A stretch of DNA of 64,000 nt. Source: an uncultured Bacteroidia bacterium. Lineage in GTDB: Bacteria; Bacteroidota; Bacteroidia; Bacteroidales; F082. Under the pieces are notes generated by a model, which saw nothing but the letters and a program-made list of their open reading frames with translations, had not been told where the DNA came from and ran no database searches. A program made the translations under genes and the position numbers. Below are positions 53,843 through 60,643 of the stretch, one piece after another; position 1 is the stretch's first letter; each line of letters starts with the position of its first letter. The stretch covers positions 1 to 64,000 of the forward strand of contig CACZZO010000003.1 of assembly GCA_902785755.1 (NCBI GenBank). The letters run 5' to 3'.

Positions 53843-53859
53843 TAGCAAACGCCGTGCCA
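53843..53859 (-). promoter_or_regulatory. Sigma-54 promoter of the 51421-53718 gene
   Basis: TGGCACGGCGTTTGCTA on the minus strand, identical to the promoter at 50831-50847. The leader to the ATG at 53718 would be about 115 nt. Confidence 0.86.
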
Positions 53860-53887
53860 ACTTTGTAAATCATTAAAAACCATAAGG

Positions 53888-53938
53888 TTTACAAAAAGTG
53901 TAAAGAATCTTTACAGTGAGTGTAAAGAAACTTTACAC
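53888..53938. promoter_or_regulatory. Candidate enhancer sites, second copy
   Basis: TTTACAAAAAGTGTAAA, then TCTTTACA-N5-TGTAAAGA, then a TTTACA half-site: the same order and spacing as before the GIN operon. Confidence 0.7.
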
Positions 53939-53983
53939 TCGCCAAGCATGGCAATCCTCGTGCCAGTCAGCTTGAAAAATCCG

Positions 53984-54032
53984 AGAAATTCAGCCAAAAT
54001 CAGAAAAAATATCGCATTTTGGCTGAATTTCT
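53984..54032. repeat. Long palindrome at the 5' side of ATPase C
   Basis: Perfect 17 bp arms AGAAATTCAGCCAAAAT (53984-54000) and ATTTTGGCTGAATTTCT (54016-54032) with a 15 nt A-rich loop. It ends one base before the -33 TTG of the ATPase C promoter. Confidence 0.93.
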
Positions 54033-54033
54033 A

Positions 54034-54063
54034 TTGCACATAAAAGATATTTATCTATCTTTG
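54034..54063 (+). promoter_or_regulatory. Promoter of ATPase C
   Basis: TTG (54034-54036), 19 bp, TATCTTTG (54056-54063). An exact Bacteroidetes consensus directly abutting the upstream palindrome, 21 bp before the ATG. Confidence 0.85.
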
Positions 54064-54084
54064 CAGCAATAAATTAGCATCGTT

Positions 54085-55539
54085 ATGAACCCTTCATCAG
54101 TTATCGGTAGAGAAGAAGAAATTGCCACCATCTCAAGGCTTTTCGCCTCGGAGCGTTCCGAGTTTTTGGCCATTTACGGGCGGCGGCGCGTCGGCAAGTC
54201 GTTTCTCATCGAGGAGGCGCTTGAGAACAAGTTTTCCTTCGTGGCCGTCGGCTTGTACCAAAAAATCGACCACGACAACCCCGAAAAAGTCGAGTCGTAC
54301 CGGCAGAAACAATTGGCGCATTTCCACAACAGCCTTGTGGAATATGGCTTGTCCAAAACCAATCCCGCGCCCAATAGTTGGATGGAAGCCTTGAACCTTC
54401 TGAAAAAGTTGCTGCAAAGCAAACGCGCCCGCCGCAAGGTCGTTTTCATCGACGAATTGCCTTGGTTGGCCGGACCGCAATCGGCGGAACTGCTTGCTGA
54501 ACTTGGGCATTTCTGGAATTCATGGGCGAGGAAGCGCAAGGACATCTTCCTCATCGTGTGCGGCTCGGCCACCAGTTGGATGGTGGACAACGTCATGCGC
54601 GACTACGGCGGCCTCTATGGTAGAATCACCGAATCCATCTTCCTCAAGCCCTTCACCCTTGCGGAATGTGAACGCTACTGGGCCAAACGCGGCTTCCATC
54701 TGTCGCGGTACGAAATCGCCCTCACTTACATGGTCATAGGCGGCGTGCCTTACTACATGGACAGCATACGACCCGACCGGACGATGGCCGACAACATCAA
54801 CGCCATCTATTTCGACAAGGACAAGGCCCGGCAGGAATTCAAGGACGTTTACACCGGGCTTTATTCAACCTCCGAAACATACATCAACGTCATCCGCCAA
54901 TTGGGAAAGCGATTCTACGGAATGACGCGGGACGAACTGCTCAACGCCGTCGACAAGAAAGGTGGCGGCACTTTCACCGACGTGCTCGAAAACCTGATGG
55001 ACTCCGGCATCATCCGAAGTTACACCCTCTACGGCGGCGCAAGGAAGCAGACCGTCTATCAACTTGTCGATTTCTTCACCTTGTTCTACCTGCGTTTTGT
55101 CGAAAACTCGGACTTCACCTCTTGGCGTTCCCTGCAACGAAGCAAGCCGTTTTACACATGGGCTGGCAACACCTTTGAACTCTTGGTCATGGAACACATG
55201 CCTCAACTCGCCAATGCGCTCAGAATCAAGGAATACGCCACGCCTTTCAGTTGGCGAGGAAAGACACCCGACGGCGAAGGGGTTCAAATCGACCTCATCA
55301 TCCCCGCCACCGCCGAGCGCGCCAACTACATCTGCGAGATGAAGTTCTCGGAAGGCAAATACACCCTTTCCAACGACGATGTTGAGGAGATGACAAGGCG
55401 GATTTCAGCCGTCAGCAAGGCCAAAATCCACAAGCCGAGCCACTCGATTTATGTCGCTCTTGTGACCACATTCGGAACGACCGATTCAAAGCATAAAACC
55501 CATATAAATGATATAGTTACGCTTGATTCCTTTTTTTAG
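54085..55539 (+). CDS. AAA ATPase with DUF234-like PD-(D/E)xK C-terminus (ATPase C)
   Basis: 484 residues. Walker A is YGRRRVGKS (31-39), Walker B is KVVFIDELPWL, and a sensor-like segment is FLIVCGSATSWMVDNVMRDYGGLYGRI. A winged-helix middle (MTRDELLNAVDKKGGGTFTDVLENLMDSGII) is followed by the C-terminal nuclease-like QIDLIIPATAERANYICEMKFS. It is clearly related to ATPase B. It is on the plus strand between minus-strand transport genes. Its stop codon is part of the downstream palindrome (55538-55586), and the upstream palindrome abuts its promoter. Confidence 0.87.
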   Translation: MNPSSVIGREEEIATISRLFASERSEFLAIYGRRRVGKSFLIEEALENKFSFVAVGLYQKIDHDNPEKVESYRQKQLAHFHNSLVEYGLSKTNPAPNSWMEALNLLKKLLQSKRARRKVVFIDELPWLAGPQSAELLAELGHFWNSWARKRKDIFLIVCGSATSWMVDNVMRDYGGLYGRITESIFLKPFTLAECERYWAKRGFHLSRYEIALTYMVIGGVPYYMDSIRPDRTMADNINAIYFDKDKARQEFKDVYTGLYSTSETYINVIRQLGKRFYGMTRDELLNAVDKKGGGTFTDVLENLMDSGIIRSYTLYGGARKQTVYQLVDFFTLFYLRFVENSDFTSWRSLQRSKPFYTWAGNTFELLVMEHMPQLANALRIKEYATPFSWRGKTPDGEGVQIDLIIPATAERANYICEMKFSEGKYTLSNDDVEEMTRRISAVSKAKIHKPSHSIYVALVTTFGTTDSKHKTHINDIVTLDSFF

Positions 55540-55586
55540 AAATTCAGCCAAAACCGAACTTTTTTGCTGATTTTGGCTGGATTTCT
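55538..55586. repeat. Long palindrome at the 3' side of ATPase C
   Basis: Arms AGAAATTCAGCCAAAA (55538-55553) and TTTTGGCTGGATTTCT (55571-55586), one G-U pair. It begins inside the TAG stop codon and matches the 5' palindrome (53984-54032) in inverted orientation. Confidence 0.92.
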
Positions 55587-55612
55587 ACTGTCAATCATTT
55601 CGTCAGCAAACA

Positions 55613-55781
55613 AACTACGGATTCCACGGATTTGACGGATAAGTCCCCGAAAATTCAGGACGCAAGTGTGCGATTGATACAGATAATACAACTACGAATT
55701 ACACGAATTTTGCGAATTTCGATTTGAGAATTTGCGGCGCAAGCCACAAAATAATTCGTTCCATTCGTGCAATTCGTAGTT
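55613..55781. repeat. Dispersed palindromes, ACTACGGATT and ACTACGAATT types
   Basis: Begins AACTACGGATTCCACGG, then a nested AACTACGAATTACACG unit, and closes with AATTCGTAGTT. Inner hairpins include GCGGCGCAAGCCAC. It lies between ATPase C and the ABC ATPase gene. Confidence 0.82.
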
Positions 55782-55797
55782 CCTTCAATCGCCGAAA

Positions 55798-56484
55798 TCA
55801 CAGTTGCGACAACACATCCTCCACGATCTTACCATCGAAGAGGTTGATGATGCGGTCGGCAAAACCCGCGTCGCGCTGCGAGTGGGTCACCATGACGATG
55901 GTGGTGCCTTCCTTGTGGAGGTCGGTGAGCAGGTCCATCACCTCGCGGCCGTTCTTCGAGTCGAGGTTGCCCGTAGGCTCGTCGGCGAGGATGAGCTTGG
56001 GGTTGGCGACCACGGCGCGGGCGATGGCCACCCTTTGCTGCTGACCGCCCGAAAGCTGCTGCGGGAAGTGGTCTTTGCGGTGCTTGATGGACATGCGCGT
56101 CATGATGTCGTCGACGCGCTGTTTGCGCTCGGCGGCGGGGATGTTCATGTAACGCAACGGCAGTTCGATGTTCTCAAACACGTTGAGTTCGTCGATGAGG
56201 TTGAAGCTCTGGAACACGAAGCCGATGTTGCCCTTGCGGAACTGGGTGCGGTCCTTCTCCTTGAGGTTGCCGACCTGATGGCCGAGGAGTTCGTAACTGC
56301 CCTCGGTGGGGTTGTCCAACAGGCCGAGGATGTTGAGCAAAGTCGATTTGCCGCAGCCCGAAGGCCCCATGATGGCGACAAACTCGCCTTTGTTGATTTC
56401 GAACGAAACGCCGTCCAGTGCGAAGGTTTGGATTGAGATGTCTTCGCTCACGAAGACTTTCCGGAGATTTTCTACTTTAATCAT
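55798..56484 (-). CDS. ABC transporter ATP-binding protein, LolD/MacB type
   Basis: 228 residues. Walker A is GPSGCGKSTLLNILG (about 40-54), the Q-loop is in FVFQSFNLIDELNVFENIELPL, the signature is LSGGQQQRVAIARAVV and Walker B is LILADEPTGNLD. Stand-alone ATPases of this type power FtsX-like permeases in export of lipoproteins, macrolides or peptides. It is the only ABC ATPase in the window and probably serves the adjacent permease (56576-59002), and perhaps the other three. It follows the permease by about 90 bp on the minus strand. Confidence 0.95.
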   Translation of the reverse strand: MIKVENLRKVFVSEDISIQTFALDGVSFEINKGEFVAIMGPSGCGKSTLLNILGLLDNPTEGSYELLGHQVGNLKEKDRTQFRKGNIGFVFQSFNLIDELNVFENIELPLRYMNIPAAERKQRVDDIMTRMSIKHRKDHFPQQLSGGQQQRVAIARAVVANPKLILADEPTGNLDSKNGREVMDLLTDLHKEGTTIVMVTHSQRDAGFADRIINLFDGKIVEDVLSQL

Positions 56485-56546
56485 TGCTTTGATTGTTTAA
56501 GGGTTTAACTTTTATTTTGTTGAATTGTTGTTTGATTGCTTTGTTT

Positions 56547-56643
56547 AACTACGAATTGCACGAATTAAGCGAATATTATTTGTAAGAATTTGAGGCGCAA
56601 GCGCCTGAATGGATACGAATTTGGACTGCTTCGTGCCTCGCAA
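56547..56643. repeat. 97-bp repeat, copy 1, invading the 3' end of a permease gene
   Basis: Identical over 97 bases to 59046-59142. It supplies the last 21 codons and the stop codon (56576-56578) of the permease. It contains the ACTACGAATT end and GGCGCAAGCGCC hairpin of the dispersed family. Confidence 0.95.
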
Positions 56644-59002
56644 AAGACTTGACAGGATTCATTCGGGCTATCCTATTGCTGCTCAAGACGACCACGATGG
56701 TGACGACAACCAGCACGGCCACCGCACCGATGATGAAATAAAGGGGAGAGAGGCCGATGCGCATAGCGAATAACTCTAACCATTTGTCGGCGAGGAAATA
56801 GGCGATTGCCACGCCTATCAAAGCCGCAATCACGGCCAGTTTCAGCACATCCGCCACGAACATACGGATGATTTCGCCCGCCACCGCGCCATTCACCTTG
56901 CGGATGGCCACCTCCTTGCTGCGGCGGTTGGCCTCGTCGCGCACAAAGCCTATCAGACCAAACAAAGCAATTGCCAAAGCGAACAAGGCTCCTATTATGA
57001 ATGTGCGCCGCATCTGATATAGGTGGGTGTATTCCTTCTTGACCAATTCGGTGTATGGCGTCACTTCGACATTGTTCCGCTCGGGCAGACATTCCTCGAT
57101 GACTGCCTTCACCATGGCGATGGCTTCGGGATTCACTTCGCGCACTTTTACCACCAAGGTGTTCATCGCCCTCGACCAGTCTTCGGAGCCATAGTTCCAA
57201 TCCATGTTCCAACAGAAGCGGATGCTCGCGCGGTCGTCGTTGCCCAACATCGAGCCGATGACATAATCTTCATAAACGCCACAAATGGTATAAACATCAT
57301 CGTCGCCATCGCTGTGCTCCGAAATCAGGATGTCCTTTCCCACTGCGCCGTCGCTCCAGTCGGCATAAAGGTTCATCTCCTTCACGAAACTTTGGCTCAC
57401 GGCCACATCCTTCGGCTTTGAAGGCGCTTTGCCCTCTGTCAAACGGAAGCCCATCAGGTCGAAGAAGCCCTCCGTCGCCATGTATTGGTCGCACACGCCC
57501 ATCAGATACTTTGTCGGGTTGTCGGGTAGCATAATATTATTCCCCGATGACTTGTACAAAGGGATGCAATAGGTCAGTTCAGCAGCCTCTACCTCGGGAT
57601 ATTGCCGCAGTTTCTCCATAATCAGTATCAATTTGTCCTTATCCGCGCCTCTCAACGGGGAATACAACAAATGCTCATATTCATAGCCCATGTCGGCATT
57701 CAAAGCCCTGTCATATTGTCCGTCGGCCACGAGAACCATAGGCAGCAAGATGGCATTGATGCCGATTTGCAACATCAGCAATGAGAGTTTCCAACGACGC
57801 TTGCTTTCCTTGTAGCCGCTGAAGGCCGTCGAAACGGGAATCCTGACGAACATCATCGCGGGAATGAGCGCCGAGACCAGGAAAATGAAAGCGATGATGC
57901 CGACAAGCACCCAACGGGTTTGCGGCACCATAAGGCTGGCAACCGGCACGCCCAACAGCGACTCGATGACCCCGCTGAAAGCCCATATCACCAAGGCTGC
58001 CACCGCCAACGAAGCCAACAGGTTCAAAGCCGTCTCCTTGATAAGCATTCCATAGATGCTGCCTGCGCTGGCACCGTAGCACTTCCTGACCCCCATTTCC
58101 TTGGAGCGGCGCACCACATCCGAAACGGCCATTAGCAGGTAGTTGAGCACCGATACCAAAAGCAGCAAGGCAGCCACCACCGAAAGAATCAACACATAGT
58201 TTTTGATAGTAGGCTCATGACGATGCATGGTGGCAAGAGGGGTCAGCGTGTACCAAATCGTGGAGCCGTCACGCTCCAACTCCTCCAAAGGCTGGTGTGC
58301 TTCCTGCATCTTGCGGATGGCATCCTTCAGGCTGTTGGGATCCACATTGGGCGCCAACTTGACAAAACCGCGATAGCGGTCGTTGCCCAACCAATTGTTG
58401 ATGCTCCACTCGCCGAACGCAGCAATAGTTGTCACAATATCACATTGTACGCTGCCGTTTTTCGGGAAGTCCTCAAACACGCCTACAACGGTCAGTTTCA
58501 CATTCGGTCCCCACACATCGCTATAGATTTGCTTGCCGATGGCCTCGTTCACGCCGCCCAACTTCTCCGCAAAACTACGGCTGACGGCAATGTCGCCATT
58601 GTATTGTTGCAAGGCCTGCATCGGGTCGCCCGCAAGGAATTCACGATTGAAAAAATCAAAGAAGCAGGTGTCCGCGCCGATGCATAAACCCGTGATGAGG
58701 TTGTCGCTTTCATCATACAATTGCGCTCCTGAAATCAGAGTAGAATAGCGCGTAGCGGCTTCCACGCCCGGCACCTCCGCCTTGAAACCCGGCGCAATGC
58801 CGCCCGATGTGCCCCAGAAGTCATCGGGGTCGCCACCTTCTTGGAAGATGATGTTTTCCGTAATCATATAGATTCGGTCCACATTCTTGTAGAAACTGTC
58901 GTACGACAGCTCGAAGCACACCTTGGCAATCAGCACGATGCCGATGGCGAGACCTATGCCTAACGATAGGATTTTGATTAGGTTGTCGGTTAATCTGCTC
59001 AT
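56576..59002 (-). CDS. ABC transporter permease, FtsX/MacB type, with repeat-derived C-terminus
   Basis: 808 residues. N-terminal membrane helix (about 10-30), periplasmic part, FtsX triplet with RRSKEMGVRKCYGASAGSIY, second periplasmic part and a C-terminal FtsX triplet with RRSKEVAIRKVNGAVAGEI and RIARMNPVKSF. Relatives end a few residues after NPVKS; here the last 21 residues (ARHEAVQ...SNSYK) are encoded by a dispersed repeat and are identical to the C-terminus of the neighbouring membrane-fusion protein. Works with the ABC ATPase and HlyD-type partner in one row. Confidence 0.9.
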   Translation of the reverse strand: MSRLTDNLIKILSLGIGLAIGIVLIAKVCFELSYDSFYKNVDRIYMITENIIFQEGGDPDDFWGTSGGIAPGFKAEVPGVEAATRYSTLISGAQLYDESDNLITGLCIGADTCFFDFFNREFLAGDPMQALQQYNGDIAVSRSFAEKLGGVNEAIGKQIYSDVWGPNVKLTVVGVFEDFPKNGSVQCDIVTTIAAFGEWSINNWLGNDRYRGFVKLAPNVDPNSLKDAIRKMQEAHQPLEELERDGSTIWYTLTPLATMHRHEPTIKNYVLILSVVAALLLLVSVLNYLLMAVSDVVRRSKEMGVRKCYGASAGSIYGMLIKETALNLLASLAVAALVIWAFSGVIESLLGVPVASLMVPQTRWVLVGIIAFIFLVSALIPAMMFVRIPVSTAFSGYKESKRRWKLSLLMLQIGINAILLPMVLVADGQYDRALNADMGYEYEHLLYSPLRGADKDKLILIMEKLRQYPEVEAAELTYCIPLYKSSGNNIMLPDNPTKYLMGVCDQYMATEGFFDLMGFRLTEGKAPSKPKDVAVSQSFVKEMNLYADWSDGAVGKDILISEHSDGDDDVYTICGVYEDYVIGSMLGNDDRASIRFCWNMDWNYGSEDWSRAMNTLVVKVREVNPEAIAMVKAVIEECLPERNNVEVTPYTELVKKEYTHLYQMRRTFIIGALFALAIALFGLIGFVRDEANRRSKEVAIRKVNGAVAGEIIRMFVADVLKLAVIAALIGVAIAYFLADKWLELFAMRIGLSPLYFIIGAVAVLVVVTIVVVLSSNRIARMNPVKSFARHEAVQIRIHSGACASNSYK

Positions 59003-59045
59003 AACTATCTAATTTTTTACTTGTTTAACTACTCATTATTTTTTT

Positions 59046-59142
59046 AACTACGAATTGCACGAATTAAGCGAATATTATTTGTAAGAATTTGAGGCGCAAG
59101 CGCCTGAATGGATACGAATTTGGACTGCTTCGTGCCTCGCAA
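59046..59142. repeat. 97-bp repeat, copy 2, invading the 3' end of the membrane-fusion gene
   Basis: Identical to 56547-56643. Its TTA (59075-59077) is the stop codon of the HlyD-type gene at the same offset (29) as in copy 1. Confidence 0.95.
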
Positions 59143-60400
59143 GCACCTCCGATTCGCCAAAGTTATCATACGAAGAAGTAATCACCCTCTCCCCTGCTTC
59201 AAGGCCTTCGACAACCTCGTAATACTGCGGGTTTTGCCGCCCAATCTTGATGTCGCGGCGCGTGGCCTTGCTGCCGTCGGACGAGAGCACATAAATCCAC
59301 TTGCCGCCTGTCTTTTGGTAGAAGGCGCCACGCGGGATGAGCACCGCCTCCACGGGCTGGCCGAGTTGCAGGTTGAGGTAATAGGTCTGGCCGCTGCGGA
59401 TGTTCTCGGGCTGCTGCTCCATAAACTTGAAGTCGGCCTTGAACTTGCCGTCGCGCACCTCGGGATACACCTTGCGGATTTGCGCTGCGTAACGCTCGCT
59501 CTGTCGCTCGAAGGTGGCCTCCAAGCCGGGCGTGATGCGGTCAATGTAATGCTCATCAATCTGGGCTTCAATCTTGTAACTGTCCAAATTGTTGATTTGC
59601 CCGATCTTGGAGCCTGCGCCCACCGACTGACCGAGAACCACATCCAACAGGCCCAACTCGCCGTCGATGGGTGCCTTGATGGTCAGGTTTTCCTTGCGCT
59701 TGCGGATCATCATCATATTGACGCGCATATTTTCGAGGCTCTCGCGCATCCGGTCTATTTCCACCGAGCGATGGAGGCTGTCTTGCTTGGCGCGGTTTTC
59801 CACCAACTTCAGGCGGCTGCTCGAAAGCGTGAAGTCCTCCTCGGCCTTCAGGTAGTCCTCGCGAGCGATGAGGCCGTCGTTGTAGAGCGACTTCTGCGCC
59901 TCGTAGGTGCGGCGGTTGCGCTGCACTTCCATTTGCAGTTGCAGTTTCTCCTGCTCCACGCTCAACTTTTGTTGTTCCATCTGAATCATGGTGTTGCGCA
60001 GGATGTTTTCTTTCTCGGCGAGGTCGGCCTCGGAGGTGAGGATTTGCATGTCGAGGTTCTCATTGCTCAAAATGAGGATGACGTCGCCGGCCTTGACGCG
60101 GCTGCCTTCCTCGGTGACGATCTGCTGCACCACACCGCCTTCCAAGGGGCTGATTTGGATGGTCGTCATCGGCGCGACCTGCCCGCTAATGCGGATGTAG
60201 TCGTTGAACTCGCCCGAGGTGACGGTGCTCACGGTGATGTTGTCCGCGTCGATGCGGAGTTTCTTCGAGTCGTCCCTGAAGACGAGCCAGAGGATGAAGA
60301 CGAGGAGCAACGCCCCGCCCCAAAACGGCAACGCCTTTTTCGTGAATGCGCGGCGAATGCCTTTTTTCTGTTCGATTTTTCTGTCCATTGAGTGTTCCAT
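59075..60400 (-). CDS. Membrane-fusion protein (HlyD/MacA family) with repeat-derived C-terminus
   Basis: 441 residues. A membrane anchor at about 25-42, a lipoyl-like beta segment (ISGQVAPMTTIQISPLEGGVVQQIVTEEGSRVKAGDVIL), a long coiled-coil hairpin (about 110-225), and a second lipoyl half with beta-barrel (APIDGELGLLDVVLGQSVGAGSKIGQI). It links inner-membrane permease and TolC across the periplasm. The natural end (SSYDNFGESEVL) is followed by 21 repeat-encoded residues identical to those ending the next permease. An alternative start at the fifth codon (MDRKIEQKK) is possible. Confidence 0.92.
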   Translation of the reverse strand: MEHSMDRKIEQKKGIRRAFTKKALPFWGGALLLVFILWLVFRDDSKKLRIDADNITVSTVTSGEFNDYIRISGQVAPMTTIQISPLEGGVVQQIVTEEGSRVKAGDVILILSNENLDMQILTSEADLAEKENILRNTMIQMEQQKLSVEQEKLQLQMEVQRNRRTYEAQKSLYNDGLIAREDYLKAEEDFTLSSSRLKLVENRAKQDSLHRSVEIDRMRESLENMRVNMMMIRKRKENLTIKAPIDGELGLLDVVLGQSVGAGSKIGQINNLDSYKIEAQIDEHYIDRITPGLEATFERQSERYAAQIRKVYPEVRDGKFKADFKFMEQQPENIRSGQTYYLNLQLGQPVEAVLIPRGAFYQKTGGKWIYVLSSDGSKATRRDIKIGRQNPQYYEVVEGLEAGERVITSSYDNFGESEVLARHEAVQIRIHSGACASNSYK

Positions 60401-60438
60401 ATTGTTTAATTGTTTAACTGTTTAATTGTTTATTATTT

Positions 60439-60624
60439 AACTACGAATTGAACGAATGATACGAATTTCGTTTTTTAGAATTTGAGGCGCAAGCACCTGA
60501 ATGGTTACGAATCTGGACTGCTTCGTGCCTCGCAGTGACGCGAAGCGGCAACAAATTCGTCCCCATTCGCGGCGCAAGCCGCAAAATTCCTTGACCATTC
60601 GTCAAATTCGTGTAATTCGTAGTT
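60439..60624. repeat. Dispersed palindrome, copy 3 (intergenic)
   Basis: Starts AACTACGAATTGAACG and ends AATTCGTAGTT. It contains the diverged form of the 97-bp repeat and a TGACGCGAAGCGG tail shared with the 8711-8822 family, showing that the two repeat families are nested or fused. Confidence 0.85.
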
Positions 60625-60643
60625 CCTTTCATTGTACATAGAA

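Larger units (their letters stand above)
53784..53938. repeat. Duplicated leader/promoter segment, copy 2
   Basis: Near-identical to 50772-50938. It includes the first codons of the GIN gene (ATG at 53799, MAKKS), which now sit out of context upstream of the TonB-receptor-like gene, so this copy is the derived one. Confidence 0.9.
53719..54084. other. Intergenic region with duplicated promoter, enhancer sites and ATPase C operator
   Basis: 366 bases without a gene. Right to left for the minus gene: palindrome of ATPase C (53984-54032), TTTACA sites (53888-53938), sigma-54 promoter (53843-53859), then remnant codons MAKKS of a GIN-type start (53799) and 81 bp of leader. Confidence 0.8.

Noticed and set aside
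53719..53883. 55-residue N-terminal extension of the TonB-receptor-like protein
   Set aside because: It is duplicated promoter plus remnant codons; the real signal peptide starts at 53718.
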